Source: Pseudomonas endophytica (GTDB lineage: Bacteria; Pseudomonadota; Gammaproteobacteria; Pseudomonadales; Pseudomonadaceae). From it: DNA of 64,000 bases. Under the pieces are notes generated by a model. It searched no databases, was not told where the DNA came from, and saw only the letters and a list, made by a program, of their open reading frames with translations. This document shows positions 21,096 through 30,725 of the stretch, piece after piece. Where the stretch lies: NCBI RefSeq assembly GCF_001411475.1, contig NZ_LLWH01000176.1:1-64000 (forward strand), written 5' to 3'. Made by a program: the position numbers and the translations under genes. Within the stretch, counting starts at the first letter, position 1, and the number at the start of each line of letters is the position of its first letter.

Positions 21096-21138
21096 TTGTT
21101 TTGATAATCAATATCGCTTAATAATGAATCTCATTATC
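21096..21138 (+). promoter_or_regulatory. fagA promoter with Fur box
   Basis: ATAATGA (21121-21127) and TCATTAT (21131-21137) form a perfect 7-3-7 palindrome; the 19-mer at 21120-21138 agrees with the Fur consensus at 15 of 19 positions. A possible -35 (TTGTTT, 21096-21101) and -10 (TAATAA, 21119-21124) are 17 bases apart, so Fur bound here would cover the -10. This predicts induction under iron limitation. Confidence 0.85.
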
Positions 21139-21153
21139 GAGCGAGCCTAGGTC

Positions 21154-21549
21154 ATGAGTTCAGCCTTGCATGAAGGCCCCTTTCTGGAAAGCTGGCGCTG
21201 GATGAGTCGTCAGATCCGTTGCGGGCTAGCGCCAGACGAGCCGCGTCTAATTGAGCATTATTTGGCCGAAGGCCGATATCTGGCGGGTTGTACGCCAACC
21301 CCTGCGTGGATAATTTCTGCCACCTCGTTCCGACTGCTGCTGGACACCGCTAGCGACACGGCCCTGCCTTGGCACTGGCGCAATCTGTGTCTTGACCATG
21401 CGTGGCGCCCGCTGCGCGATATGGAAACTCAAGCCCTGTGTCAGTGCCGCCTCAAGCGCTGGCAAAGCTTTGCCTGGCAATTGGCGACCTGCGAACTCGA
21501 GCCCTCAATTTCTTTAACAGAACTGCTGCAAGGATTTCCTGATGAGTAA
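21154..21549 (+). CDS. fagA: FagA, Fur-associated protein
   Basis: This 131-residue cytosolic protein, starting MSSALHEGPFLESWRWMSRQ, is rich in Trp and Cys (LCLDHAWRPLRDMETQALCQCRLKRW). It matches FagA, known only as the first gene of the Fur-controlled fagA-fumC-orf-sodA operon of Pseudomonas; its biochemical role is not established. The clear Fur box 15 bases upstream supports the call. Its last 8 bases overlap the fumC start (ATGAGTAA). Confidence 0.88.
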   Translation: MSSALHEGPFLESWRWMSRQIRCGLAPDEPRLIEHYLAEGRYLAGCTPTPAWIISATSFRLLLDTASDTALPWHWRNLCLDHAWRPLRDMETQALCQCRLKRWQSFAWQLATCELEPSISLTELLQGFPDE

Positions 21550-22918
21550 TACGCGTATCGAACGTGACAGCATGGGTGAATTGCACGTACCTGAAACCGC
21601 GTTGTATGGCGCGCAAACTCAGCGTGCGGTGGATAACTTTCCGATCAGTCACCAACGTATGCCCGCGCAATTCATTCGCGCACTGATTCTGGCCAAGGCC
21701 GCCGCGGCCAAGGCGAACGTTGAGCTCAAGCAAATTAGCCAAGCGCAGGGCGATGCGATTGTCGAGGCGACGCAAATTTTACTGGCGGGCGACTTTATGG
21801 AGCACTTTCCGGTGGATATTTTCCAGACCGGTTCGGGCACCAGCTCCAACATGAACGCCAACGAAGTGATCGCCACCTTGGCCACTCAAGTATTGGGCGA
21901 AGCCGTTAACCCCAACGATCATGTCAACTGCGGGCAAAGCAGTAACGACATCATTCCAACCACCATCCATGTCAGCGCCGCTTTGGGCCTGCACGAAGAG
22001 TTGTTGCCTGCGCTTGAGCATTTGGTTCAGGTGATTGAGCGCAAAGCCGAGCAGGTGCATGTCTATGTGAAAACCGGTCGTACGCACCTAATGGACGCTA
22101 TGCCGGTGCGCATGAGTCAGGTGCTCAATGGATGGGCGCAACAGCTCAAGGCCAATATTGAGCATCTGCACACTCTGCAACCGGCCTTGCAATCCTTAGC
22201 TCAAGGCGGCACAGCAGTGGGCACGGGGATTAACGCCCACCCGCAGTTTGCCGGGTTGTTCAGTCAACAACTCAGTGAGCTGACCCATGTGCACTTCACG
22301 CCGGGCAAAGACCTGTTTGCATTGATCGGCTCGCAAGACACGGCGGTCAGCGTTTCGGGTCAGCTCAAAGCCACAGCGGTGTCGTTGATGAAAATCGCCA
22401 ATGACCTGCGCTGGATGAACTCCGGCCCGCTTGCAGGTTTGGGTGAGATTGAACTGCAAGGCTTGCAGCCTGGCTCATCAATTATGCCGGGCAAGGTCAA
22501 CCCAGTGATCCCGGAAGCCACAGCCATGGTCGCGGCTCAGGTTATCGGCAATGACACCGTGATCACCGTCGCCGGTCAATCAGGCAACTTCGAACTGAAC
22601 GTGATGCTGCCAGTCATTGCACACAACCTGTTAAGCAGTATCGAGCTATTGGCCAATGCCAGCCGCCTGCTGGCAGACAAGGCGATTGCCACCTTCAAGG
22701 TTAATGAAGCCAAGCTCAAGGAAGCGTTGGCGCGTAATCCGATTCTGGTGACAGCCCTCAATCCAATCATCGGCTATCAAAAAGCCGCTGAAATTGCCAA
22801 GACCGCTTACCAGCAGGGCCGCCCGGTGATTGACGTGGCCCTTGAATACACTGATTTGCCGCGCAGCCAGCTTGAGGTCTTGCTCGACCCCGAGAAACTG
22901 ACCGCAGGCGGCGTTTAA
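21542..22918 (+). CDS. fumC: Class II fumarate hydratase
   Basis: FumC (458 residues) is the iron-free fumarase that interconverts fumarate and malate in the TCA cycle. The signature GSSIMPGKVNP and the N-terminal RIERDSMGELHVPETALYGAQ are intact. Being free of an iron-sulfur cluster, it is the sensible isozyme to make when iron is scarce, in agreement with the upstream Fur box and the translational overlap with fagA. Confidence 0.96.
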   Translation: MSNTRIERDSMGELHVPETALYGAQTQRAVDNFPISHQRMPAQFIRALILAKAAAAKANVELKQISQAQGDAIVEATQILLAGDFMEHFPVDIFQTGSGTSSNMNANEVIATLATQVLGEAVNPNDHVNCGQSSNDIIPTTIHVSAALGLHEELLPALEHLVQVIERKAEQVHVYVKTGRTHLMDAMPVRMSQVLNGWAQQLKANIEHLHTLQPALQSLAQGGTAVGTGINAHPQFAGLFSQQLSELTHVHFTPGKDLFALIGSQDTAVSVSGQLKATAVSLMKIANDLRWMNSGPLAGLGEIELQGLQPGSSIMPGKVNPVIPEATAMVAAQVIGNDTVITVAGQSGNFELNVMLPVIAHNLLSSIELLANASRLLADKAIATFKVNEAKLKEALARNPILVTALNPIIGYQKAAEIAKTAYQQGRPVIDVALEYTDLPRSQLEVLLDPEKLTAGGV

Positions 22919-22935
22919 TCGCACGGGAGGTTCAC

Positions 22936-23385
22936 ATGGAGCACTGGAAACGCACGATCGAAAGAGCCAACAGCTGTTTCGCTGAAGGCGAGTTGGTCGA
23001 TGCCCGAGAACATTACTTGCAGGCACTGGCACTGGCGCAAGTGTTGTTTGAGCGCTGGAATAATGCTGACGAAGCAGTGGCGGCCTGTGTTGTCTCCCAC
23101 CACAACCTTGCAGATCTGCATCTGCGCCTTAATCAGCCCGAGGAGAGCGTTGAGTACCTCTGCGCGATTCATCAGCGGTTGCTGCAAACCATGCAGAACC
23201 CGCGTCTGACGCCTGCTTTGCGTGAAGCGGCGCTGCGTCAGAGCAGCAAAACCTACGTTGAGCTTTTGAACTTCATCAGCGAGCACGGTGAATACCCGCG
23301 CTCAGACTTATTGCTCAAAAGCACTGTGGCTCAGTCCAGCCACGCGCTTTCAACTGGCAACGGCCACTACTCAGGAGCACATTGA
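22936..23385 (+). CDS. Conserved protein of the fagA-sodA operon, helical repeat type
   Basis: The 149-residue product starts [20 protein letters not shown] and is predicted all-helical, with TPR-like spacing in [20 protein letters not shown] and [20 protein letters not shown]. It holds the fixed place between fumC and sodA in Pseudomonas operons, where the gene has no assigned activity. GGGAGG lies 6-7 bases upstream. Its stop is one base before the sodA ATG, so expression is coupled with sodA. A role in protein-protein contact is only an inference from the repeat-like pattern. Confidence 0.85.
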   Translation: MEHWKRTIERANSCFAEGELVDAREHYLQALALAQVLFERWNNADEAVAACVVSHHNLADLHLRLNQPEESVEYLCAIHQRLLQTMQNPRLTPALREAALRQSSKTYVELLNFISEHGEYPRSDLLLKSTVAQSSHALSTGNGHYSGAH

Positions 23386-23386
23386 T

Positions 23387-23998
23387 ATGACTTACACCCT
23401 ACCTGCCTTGCCTTATGCCTACGACGCGCTTGAGCCTCACATCGACGCGCAAACCATGGAAATTCACTACACCAAGCACCATCAGACCTACATCAACAAC
23501 CTTAACGCTGCCGTCGACGGTACGGAGTGGGCGCAATGGCCGGTTGAGAAACTGGTCGCCAGTGTTCATCAACTGCCTGAAAAACTTCGTGCTGTGGTGA
23601 TCAACCAAGGCGGTGGGCATGCCAATCACTCTCTGTTCTGGGAAGTCATGAGCCCCCAAGGAGGAGGTAAACCTGAAGGCGCACTGGCCAAGGCTATTGA
23701 AGAACAGTTGGGTGGTTTAGACACCTTCAAGGAAAACTTTACCAAGGCGGCTCTGACCCGTTTTGGTAGCGGCTGGGCTTGGCTAAGTGTGACCCCGGAT
23801 AAAAAATTGGTGATCGAAAGCAGCGGTAATCAGGACAGCCCGTTGATGGGCGGCAATACCCCGATTCTCGGTCTGGACGTTTGGGAACACGCCTATTACT
23901 TGCGTTATCAGAACCGGCGCCCGGAATACATCAATGCGTTTTACAACGTTATTAATTGGCCTGAAGTTGAACGACGCTATCAAGCGGCGATTGCCTAA
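23387..23998 (+). CDS. sodA: Manganese superoxide dismutase
   Basis: SodA (203 residues) disproportionates superoxide in the cytosol. Metal ligands are seen as the His in [11 protein letters not shown], the His in [11 protein letters not shown], and Asp and His in [12 protein letters not shown]. The Mn form rather than the Fe form is supported by [11 protein letters not shown] and by operon control through Fur, which swaps FeSOD for MnSOD when iron is low. The start at 23387 follows GGAG by about 9 bases. Confidence 0.96.
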   Translation: MTYTLPALPYAYDALEPHIDAQTMEIHYTKHHQTYINNLNAAVDGTEWAQWPVEKLVASVHQLPEKLRAVVINQGGGHANHSLFWEVMSPQGGGKPEGALAKAIEEQLGGLDTFKENFTKAALTRFGSGWAWLSVTPDKKLVIESSGNQDSPLMGGNTPILGLDVWEHAYYLRYQNRRPEYINAFYNVINWPEVERRYQAAIA

Positions 23999-24025
23999 GC
24001 CGACTGAGAAGGATTCAGGCAGATT

Positions 24026-24919
24026 ATGCGCACGCAAATATTAGCGGTGGGTGGCGTGCGGATGTTCCGTTATGCGCTGGGCACGCTCTTGCTGTTGGCG
24101 GGCACGGCCTTGCTAGTGGCCAAAGGATTGGTCTGGTTGGATCTTGAGCCGAGATTGTTGCGGGCCTTACAAGGCGGTGCGCTCTGCGCGCTGGGCACCG
24201 CCTTGGGCGCTGTGCCGGTGTTGGTTATTCGCAAAATGCCAGTAGCGGTTAGCGACACCCTGCTGGGCTTTGGGGCCGGAGTCATGTTGGCGGCAACAGC
24301 CTTCTCGTTGATCGTGCCGGGTATTAGTGCAGCCCAAGATCTTGGGCTTTCGCCTTGGGCTTCGAGCGGCTTGGTCAGCGCAGGTATATTGCTGGGTGCT
24401 TTTTTCTTGTTCTTGGTCGACCTGAAGGTTTCAGGCGCAGGGCCAGAAATTATCATCAGTCGCCCCGGTGAGCCTGTGATTCCGCCGCGTATCTGGTTGT
24501 TTGTAATTGCCATCATCGCGCACAACATTCCGGAGGGTATGGCGGTCGGGGTGTCAGCAGGCGGCGGTATGTCAGACGCCGACAGCTTGGCGATGGGGAT
24601 TGCCTTGCAGGACGTACCAGAAGGGCTGGTGATCGCATTGGTCTTGGCGGGCGCAGGTATGTCGCGGGTCAAGGCGTTTTTGATTGGCGCAGCATCCGGC
24701 TTGGTTGAGCCTGTTTTTGCGTTGCTTTGTGCTTGGCTGGTTAATTTGGCAGAGGTGTTGTTGCCATTTGGGCTGGCGTTGGCGGCGGGGGCGATGCTAC
24801 TGGTCGTGACCCAAGAAGTGATCCCCGAATCGCGGCGCAATGGCCACGAAAAGCTGGCAAGCCTGGGGTTGTGTATCGGTTTTTGTCTGATGATGGTGAT
24901 GGATACTGCGCTGGGATAA
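24026..24919 (+). CDS. ZIP-family metal transporter
   Basis: This 297-residue membrane protein has about eight membrane segments and the two ZIP metal motifs: HNIPEGMAVGV and ALQDVPEGLVIAL. In the second, the usual His is replaced by Gln. ZIP proteins import divalent metals; the place at the end of the Fur-controlled sodA operon suggests manganese for SodA, an inference. An in-frame ATG at 24062 (MFRYALGTLLLL) is an alternative start. Confidence 0.88.
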   Translation: MRTQILAVGGVRMFRYALGTLLLLAGTALLVAKGLVWLDLEPRLLRALQGGALCALGTALGAVPVLVIRKMPVAVSDTLLGFGAGVMLAATAFSLIVPGISAAQDLGLSPWASSGLVSAGILLGAFFLFLVDLKVSGAGPEIIISRPGEPVIPPRIWLFVIAIIAHNIPEGMAVGVSAGGGMSDADSLAMGIALQDVPEGLVIALVLAGAGMSRVKAFLIGAASGLVEPVFALLCAWLVNLAEVLLPFGLALAAGAMLLVVTQEVIPESRRNGHEKLASLGLCIGFCLMMVMDTALG

Positions 24920-24926
24920 CGCAATT

Positions 24927-25075
24927 CTGTAGCGAGCTTTTAACGATCAAAAGATCGCAGCCTGCGGCAGCTCCTACCTAAAGCAGAAGATCTCAAAGAT
25001 GAGCTGTAGGAACGAGCTTGCTCGCGATCTTTTGTTTTTAGCGATTAAAAGACCGCAGCCTGCGGTAGCTCTTAC
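24927..25075. repeat. REP-type repeats, two in tandem
   Basis: The gap between the converging zip and ptsO genes holds two imperfect copies of the palindromic element, with the words GATCAAAAGATCGCAGCCTGC and GAGCTTGCTCGCGATCTTTT shortened and varied in each. Confidence 0.75.
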
Positions 25076-25146
25076 GTAAAGCAGGTTGCGCGATGGCGCG
25101 ACGTCTTGCTGACTGGAGATCTCTTACGCTTATGCAGAGGTACTCT

Positions 25147-25419
25147 TCACTCACCCTCATCGAAGTAATTTTTGATGAGGGTGACCAGAGCGTCTAACGC
25201 TTCTTGCTCCTGTTCACCTTCGGTCTTCAAATAAATCGTGGTGCCTTTGCCAGCGGCGAGCATCATCATGGCCATGATGCTCTTGCCGTCGACCATGGAT
25301 TCAGGTGTTCGGCCCGCTCTAATTTGACAAGGGAATTTCCCCGCAACACCGACGAACTTTGCGGATGCCCGGGCGTGTAAGCCCAGCTTGTTGATAATTT
25401 CGATTTCCAGAGCAGGCAT
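25147..25419 (-). CDS. ptsO: Nitrogen-PTS phosphocarrier NPr (HPr-like)
   Basis: The 90-residue HPr-like protein carries the phosphorylated histidine in NKLGLHARASAKF (about residue 16) and the regulatory-site serine in VDGKSIMAMMML. In the nitrogen PTS, phosphate passes from PtsP to NPr to PtsN. The place after ptsN-rapZ in the rpoN cluster identifies it as PtsO rather than a sugar-PTS HPr. It is the last gene of the leftward cluster. Confidence 0.94.
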   Translation of the reverse strand: MPALEIEIINKLGLHARASAKFVGVAGKFPCQIRAGRTPESMVDGKSIMAMMMLAAGKGTTIYLKTEGEQEQEALDALVTLIKNYFDEGE

Positions 25420-25435
25420 CGCAGGGAGGGTCCTT

Positions 25436-26293
25436 TCAAGTCAGGTCGCGGTGGCGAACCTGGACGTTCTTAAGAGTTTCGTGCAGGCATTTACCAAGGC
25501 GTTCGGTTAGATAAACCGAGCGGTGATGCCCGCCTGTGCAGCCGATAGCAATAGTGACGTAGGCGCGATTACTGGCGGCAAAGCGGGGCAACCATTTAAG
25601 CAGGTAGCTGGAGATGTCTTGGAACATCTCTTCGACATCCGGCTGTGCTGCTAGGTAATCTGCCACCGGTTGATCCAGACCTGATTGCTCGCGCAGTTCA
25701 GGTTTCCAATACGGATTGGGCAGACAACGCACGTCAAATACCAAGTCGGCATCCACCGGCATTCCGCGCTTGAAGCCAAACGACTCAATCAAAAACGCAG
25801 TGCCTGGCTCAGGCTTATTGAGCAGGCGCAATTTGATCGCGTCGCGCAACTGATAGAGGTTGAGGTTGGTGGTGTTGATTGTCAGGTCGGCGAGGTCGGC
25901 AATTGGCCCCAGCAAGTGTGTTTCATCACGAATGGCTTCTGCCAGCGAGCGGCTTTCACTGCTCAGAGGGTGCCGACGACGTGTTTCTGAGAAGCGCTTA
26001 AGCAAGGTTTCTTCGTCGGCGTCCAGATACAGAACATCGCAATGGATATGCCGATTGCGCACTTCTTCAAGCAGCTGTGGAAAGCGTGATAAGTGGCTTG
26101 GCAGGTTGCGCGCATCAATAGAGACGGCGACCAGCGGTTGTGACAATTCGGTGTGGATCAGTGCGCGTTCTGCCAGCTCAGGTAGCAAGCCAGCAGGCAA
26201 GTTGTCGATGCAATAAAAACCGTTGTCTTCAAGAACCGCAAGGGCTGTGCTTTTTCCGGACCCGGAGCGTCCGCTGACAATAACTAAACGCAT
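25436..26293 (-). CDS. rapZ: RNase adapter/nucleotide-binding protein RapZ
   Basis: RapZ (285 residues) has a Walker A motif at its N-terminus ([14 protein letters not shown]) and the C-terminal [14 protein letters not shown] of the family. In enterobacteria it binds glucosamine-6-phosphate and guides RNase E to the GlmZ RNA; whether that RNA target exists here is unknown. It lies between ptsN and ptsO, 2 bases from ptsN. Confidence 0.95.
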   Translation of the reverse strand: MRLVIVSGRSGSGKSTALAVLEDNGFYCIDNLPAGLLPELAERALIHTELSQPLVAVSIDARNLPSHLSRFPQLLEEVRNRHIHCDVLYLDADEETLLKRFSETRRRHPLSSESRSLAEAIRDETHLLGPIADLADLTINTTNLNLYQLRDAIKLRLLNKPEPGTAFLIESFGFKRGMPVDADLVFDVRCLPNPYWKPELREQSGLDQPVADYLAAQPDVEEMFQDISSYLLKWLPRFAASNRAYVTIAIGCTGGHHRSVYLTERLGKCLHETLKNVQVRHRDLT

Positions 26294-26295
26294 GA

Positions 26296-26760
26296 TTAGT
26301 GACCGTTCTGTACGTCCAGAACAACCTGATACAACGCTTCGTTGCTGGGTGCGCTGCGCAATTTCTCACGCACGTCTTTACGATCGAGCATGCTGGCGAT
26401 CTGCCGAAGCAGTTCTAGGTGCGCATCGGTAGCCTCTTGAGGCACCAGCAAAACGAACAAAAGGTCGACCGGTGCGCCATCAATGGCGTCGAAATCTATG
26501 GGGGCGTCGAGGTGCAATAAGGCGCTGACGGGCGACTCGCAGCCTGCTAGACGGCAATGAGGTATTGCAATGCCGTTACCAAAACCGGTTGAACCGAGTT
26601 TTTCACGGGCGATCAGCGCTTCAAAAACTTTTTGCTTGTCAAGATCAGGTACTTCGCGGCTGATCAGCTCGGCAATGTTTTCGAGTGCACGTTTTTTACT
26701 GCCACCCGGCGCGTTCACCAAGGAACGGCCGGGGGTCAGGATATTTTCAAGTCGAATCAT
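26296..26760 (-). CDS. ptsN: Nitrogen-PTS enzyme IIA
   Basis: PtsN (154 residues) is the output protein of the nitrogen PTS, controlling potassium uptake, carbon/nitrogen balance and other targets according to its phosphorylation. The active-site histidine is in [13 protein letters not shown] and the fold matches the EIIA-fructose/nitrogen family. The gene directly follows hpf in the rpoN cluster, 12 bases away. Confidence 0.96.
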   Translation of the reverse strand: MIRLENILTPGRSLVNAPGGSKKRALENIAELISREVPDLDKQKVFEALIAREKLGSTGFGNGIAIPHCRLAGCESPVSALLHLDAPIDFDAIDGAPVDLLFVLLVPQEATDAHLELLRQIASMLDRKDVREKLRSAPSNEALYQVVLDVQNGH

Positions 26761-26772
26761 GGTGATGGATTA

Positions 26773-27081
26773 TTAACGACCCGTTGCGCCTTGGAGTAGG
26801 CTTTGAGTCTTTTCCTTATGCTTTTTCAGTTGGCGATCGAGCTTGTCAGCGAGTAGGTCGATAGCGGCATACATGTCTTCATGCTCTGCATTGGCAACCA
26901 CTTCTCCGCCCGGAATATAGAGAGTGGCTTCGATTTTCTGTTTGTCTTTTTCAACCTTTAAAATCACTTGGCCATTGGTGATTTTGTCGAAGTGACGCTC
27001 CAACCGGTCGAGTTTTTCGCCGATGTAAGCGCGCAGCGGTTCGGTGACTTCCAGATGTTGTCCACTGATGTTGACTTGCAT
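26773..27081 (-). CDS. hpf: Ribosome hibernation promoting factor
   Basis: This 102-residue HPF/YfiA-type protein (MQVNISGQHLEVTEPLRAYI) binds the 30S decoding region and promotes inactive 100S dimers in stationary phase. It is the short form, lacking the long C-terminal extension. GGAG about 8 bases upstream supports the start. It lies downstream of rpoN as in most gammaproteobacteria. Confidence 0.95.
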   Translation of the reverse strand: MQVNISGQHLEVTEPLRAYIGEKLDRLERHFDKITNGQVILKVEKDKQKIEATLYIPGGEVVANAEHEDMYAAIDLLADKLDRQLKKHKEKTQSLLQGATGR

Positions 27082-27156
27082 GCAGTTTCTCCTTCTGTTG
27101 CCATTGCATAGAGAGACAGGCCGAAGGGCCTGCCACTGAAACGCTGTGACCCGCTT

Positions 27157-28653
27157 TTACATCAAACGTTTACGTTCGCTCGAAGGCGCAATCCCAAGGG
27201 ATTCGCGGTACTTGGCGACTGTGCGACGGGCCACCTGAATGCCTTGTGCCTCCAGTAAACCAGCGATCTTGCTGTCACTCAACGGCTTTTTCTGATTTTC
27301 AGCTGCGACCAGTTTTTTGATGATCGCGCGGATGGCGGTAGACGAGCATTCACCGCCTTCCGAGGTGCTGACGTGGCTGGAGAAAAAGTACTTCAATTCA
27401 TAAATACCGCGTGGGGTATGCATGAATTTTTGCGTAGTCACTCGCGAGATCGTTGATTCATGCATGCCGACGGCTTCTGCGATGTCGTGCAGTACCAGTG
27501 GTTTCATGGCCTCATCACCATATTCCAGAAAACCACGCTGATGTTCGACGATTTGGGTCGCCACTTTCATCAGGGTTTCATTGCGGCTCTGTAGGCTTTT
27601 GATGAACCAGCGAGCTTCTTGCAACTGGTTGCGCATGAAAGTGTTATCGGCGCTCGTGTCTGCTCGGCGCACGAATCCGGCATATTGCGGGTTGACCCGC
27701 AGGCGCGGAACAGATTCTTGGTTGAGTTCGACCAGCCAGCGGTCGTTGTCTTTGCGCACGATCACATCAGGAACGACGTATTCCGCTTCACTGGACTCAA
27801 TTTGCGAGCCCGGACGCGGGTTTAGGCTTTGCACCAGTTCGATGACTTGGCGCAACTCGTCTTCTTTGAGCTTCATGCGGCGCATCAGTTGGCTGTAGTC
27901 GCGAGCGCCCAGTAAGTCGATGTAGTCGGTGACTAAGCGCTTGGCTTCATTGAGCCAAGGAGTTTTGGCGGGCAGTTGGCGCAATTGCAGCAAGAGGCAC
28001 TCGCCGAGGTTGCGAGCGCCGATGCCAGCCGGTTCGAACTGTTGAATGCGGTGTAAAACAGCTTCAATCTCGTCGAGCTCGATATCGAGTTCCGGGTCGA
28101 AAGCCTCCAAGATCTCTTCGAGTGTTTCGTCGAGATAGCCTTGGTTGTTGATGCAGTCGATGAGTGTTACCGCGATCAGACGATCAGTGTCAGACATCGG
28201 CGCCAAGTTCAACTGCCACAACAGATGGCTTTGTAGGCTTTCACCGGCGGAGGTGCGGGTGGTGAAGTCCCACTCGTCATCGTCGCTGCTGGGCAAGCTG
28301 CTGGCGCTGGTCTGGTATATATCCTCCCAGGCCGTGTCGACGGGCAACTCGTTGGGGATACGTTCGTTCCAATCGCCTTCATCCAAGTTGTCCACGGTTG
28401 GCGCGGAATCTTGCTGGTAGGAGGGCTCTTGAACATCGCTGTTGGGTTTTTGCTCGATGTTGTCGGCTAAGGGGTCCGAGTTATCGAAGTCGTCGCCCTC
28501 TTCCTGGCGCTCGAGCATCGGGTTGGACTCCAGAGCCTCCTGGATTTCCTGTTGCAGGTCCAGGGTCGACAGTTGGAGCAGGCGGATGGCTTGTTGCAGC
28601 TGAGGCGTCATTGTCAGCTGCTGGCCCATTCTCAAGACTAGCGATGGTTTCAT
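27157..28653 (-). CDS. rpoN: RNA polymerase sigma-54 factor
   Basis: RpoN (498 residues) directs RNA polymerase to -24/-12 promoters that need enhancer-binding activators. Region I is seen as [20 protein letters not shown] with its Gln/Leu-rich helix, the acidic region II follows (residues 50-110), and the RpoN box [10 protein letters not shown] is present near the C-terminus after the HTH. Start and length are normal. It follows lptB by a 234-base gap containing no recognisable gene. Confidence 0.98.
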   Translation of the reverse strand: MKPSLVLRMGQQLTMTPQLQQAIRLLQLSTLDLQQEIQEALESNPMLERQEEGDDFDNSDPLADNIEQKPNSDVQEPSYQQDSAPTVDNLDEGDWNERIPNELPVDTAWEDIYQTSASSLPSSDDDEWDFTTRTSAGESLQSHLLWQLNLAPMSDTDRLIAVTLIDCINNQGYLDETLEEILEAFDPELDIELDEIEAVLHRIQQFEPAGIGARNLGECLLLQLRQLPAKTPWLNEAKRLVTDYIDLLGARDYSQLMRRMKLKEDELRQVIELVQSLNPRPGSQIESSEAEYVVPDVIVRKDNDRWLVELNQESVPRLRVNPQYAGFVRRADTSADNTFMRNQLQEARWFIKSLQSRNETLMKVATQIVEHQRGFLEYGDEAMKPLVLHDIAEAVGMHESTISRVTTQKFMHTPRGIYELKYFFSSHVSTSEGGECSSTAIRAIIKKLVAAENQKKPLSDSKIAGLLEAQGIQVARRTVAKYRESLGIAPSSERKRLM

Positions 28654-28887
28654 GGCAGGGGCTTAACACCTTATTCGCCGGCGCGCATGGCGCCATCCAC
28701 TACAGGGCGCGTGAGCGCCAAACATAAGCAAATTATATGCCTGAAAGCGATGCGTTTGCCTAGAGCGCTGTGGTAATAAAAATGTAGTTAGCGACAACTA
28801 CAGAGGACGAGCTTGCGTCGTAACCTCTTGGAGATCAAGAGATTACTAAACAAGCCTGTTTCTGCAAGGCTCACGTGACAGCTATTG

Positions 28888-29613
28888 TTACAGGCGGAAC
28901 TCGTGGCCTAGGTAGACTTCACGCACCAACTCATTGGCAAGGATTGTTTCAGCATCACCCTCAGCGATCAGTTGGCCGTCGTTGACGATGTAAGCCGTTT
29001 CGCAAATATCGAGTGTCTCACGGACGTTGTGGTCAGTGATCAGCACGCCAATGCCCTTAGCCTTGAGGTGATGAATAATTTGCTTGATGTCACCTACGGA
29101 AATAGGGTCGACACCCGCAAAGGGTTCATCGAGCAGGATGAACTTAGGGTTGGTCGCCAATGCGCGCGCAATTTCTACCCGGCGCCGCTCACCACCCGAC
29201 AGGCTCATGCCGAGGTTGTCGCGGATGTGGTTGATGTGGAACTCCTGTAGCAGACCTTCCAGCTCTTTGCGGCGGCCTGCCTTATCGAGTTCTTTGCGCG
29301 TTTCGAGAATCGCCATGATGTTATCGGCGACCGAAAGCTTGCGGAAAATCGAAGCCTCTTGCGGCAGGTAGCCAATACCAGCACGGGCGCGGCCGTGCAT
29401 GGGTTGGTGGCTGACGTCCAGGTCGTCGATCAGTACGCGGCCCTGATCGGCTTGTACCAGACCTACGATCATGTAGAAACAGGTGGTTTTGCCTGCGCCG
29501 TTGGGGCCGAGCAAGCCTACGATTTGCCCGCTGTCGATCGACAGGCTCACATCCCGTACCACTTGGCGACTCTTATAGCTTTTAGCCAGATGCTGGGCTT
29601 TCAAGGTTGCCAT
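28888..29613 (-). CDS. lptB: LPS export ABC transporter ATPase LptB
   Basis: LptB (241 residues) powers extraction of LPS from the inner membrane with LptF and LptG. Walker A is [11 protein letters not shown], the signature is [15 protein letters not shown] and Walker B is [14 protein letters not shown]. It overlaps the stop of lptA by one base, and is followed leftwards by rpoN, the usual order. Confidence 0.97.
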   Translation of the reverse strand: MATLKAQHLAKSYKSRQVVRDVSLSIDSGQIVGLLGPNGAGKTTCFYMIVGLVQADQGRVLIDDLDVSHQPMHGRARAGIGYLPQEASIFRKLSVADNIMAILETRKELDKAGRRKELEGLLQEFHINHIRDNLGMSLSGGERRRVEIARALATNPKFILLDEPFAGVDPISVGDIKQIIHHLKAKGIGVLITDHNVRETLDICETAYIVNDGQLIAEGDAETILANELVREVYLGHEFRL

Positions 29614-30158
29614 TACTGGGCCTTCTGCTGGTCGGTTTTGCTCTTAGGCTGAATCACCATGTCAACGCGAGGACGAGGCGCGGAGACACTCGTGCCATTG
29701 GCTCGGCCAGCATTGGCGACCTGCTTCACGGTGTCGTAGACGATTTTCTCGCCTTCAGTCGTGTTGCCTTCATTGATGACTTTAGCCTTGTCGATCAGCA
29801 CGATGCGGTTTTGCGGCGCATGGTATTGAATCGTCACGGCATATGCCTGAACCGGTTTTGGATCAGTCGCTTTTTGCAGTTGTTCGAAATAAGCCAGATT
29901 GCCTACCGAGGTCACCACGTCAATTTCACCTGCGGGGTTGCGGGTAATAGTGACGGTGTTACCGGTAATTTTCATCGAACCCTGGGTGATGATGACATCG
30001 CCCTTGTAAGTCGCGACGCCTTGTTTGTCATCCAGTTGAGCTTCATCGGCCTGAATGCGAATAGGCTGCTGGTTATCATTCGGCAGAGCCCAGGCGCTCG
30101 CGCTTCCCAGTGCTGCGCTCAGGCTGAGCAATAAAGGGAGGGTTTTAACGAGACTCAT
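29613..30158 (-). CDS. lptA: LPS transport periplasmic protein LptA
   Basis: LptA (181 residues) forms the periplasmic bridge carrying LPS from LptC to LptD. A signal peptide is clear ([24 protein letters not shown], cleavage after AWA) and the OstA-like beta-jellyroll follows ([20 protein letters not shown]). It overlaps lptC by 14 bases, indicating coupled translation. Confidence 0.95.
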   Translation of the reverse strand: MSLVKTLPLLLSLSAALGSASAWALPNDNQQPIRIQADEAQLDDKQGVATYKGDVIITQGSMKITGNTVTITRNPAGEIDVVTSVGNLAYFEQLQKATDPKPVQAYAVTIQYHAPQNRIVLIDKAKVINEGNTTEGEKIVYDTVKQVANAGRANGTSVSAPRPRVDMVIQPKSKTDQQKAQ

Positions 30159-30717
30159 ACTGTCCTCTTACGTTGGACAGCAGGTCCATCCTGCCGTCTT
30201 TCAAATATGCTTTCATTCCCTTGCCAGTTGTCACACCACCGGCGGCGTCGATTCTAACGTCTCGGTCGGTCTGAGCATATTGCTTCTGCGGGAATACAGT
30301 CATGCGGGTCGTGGTAATAATCGTAGTGCGGTTTTTGTCGTCTGTACGAGCCACGCGCACCGAGTCGATGAGTTCGACCTCACTTCCGTCCGGGTTGACC
30401 TCGCCGCGCTCACTTTGGACGTGCCACGGGTAAGCTGTGCCGCGATACATTTGCAGGTCAGGCTTGGTCAATAATGTGACTTCTGATGCCTTTAAATGTT
30501 CGACTTTGTCGGAAGTCATCTCATATTGCAGTTTGCCGTCTGGCAAGTACTGCAAGCTGTGAGCATTGGTTGCGTAATAGTCGATAGCGGTTTCGTCGAC
30601 AGGCGCAACTGGCGAGTCGAGAAAACGCTCCGGGCTGATATTCCAGTAACCAACGGCAGCAAAAAGCGCGGCAATGACTGTGAATAACAGGATGTTACGA
30701 ATCTTTTTACTCAGCAT
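30145..30717 (-). CDS. lptC: LPS export protein LptC
   Basis: LptC (190 residues) is the bitopic inner-membrane link between LptBFG and LptA. The start MLSKKIRNILLF at 30717 is followed by one membrane segment (LLFTVIAALFAAVGYW) and a periplasmic jellyroll containing MTSDKVEHLKASEVTLLTKP. A longer frame to 30786 overlaps kdsC heavily and has an arginine-rich nonfamily N-terminus, so it is rejected. It lies 8 bases after kdsC. Confidence 0.94.
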   Translation of the reverse strand: MLSKKIRNILLFTVIAALFAAVGYWNISPERFLDSPVAPVDETAIDYYATNAHSLQYLPDGKLQYEMTSDKVEHLKASEVTLLTKPDLQMYRGTAYPWHVQSERGEVNPDGSEVELIDSVRVARTDDKNRTTIITTTRMTVFPQKQYAQTDRDVRIDAAGGVTTGKGMKAYLKDGRMDLLSNVRGQYESR

Positions 30718-30725
30718 AAAACGCT

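Noticed and set aside
24070..24924. A 284-codon frame antisense to the ZIP transporter
   Set aside because: It shadows a membrane protein gene with clear motifs; the predicted protein has no family features.
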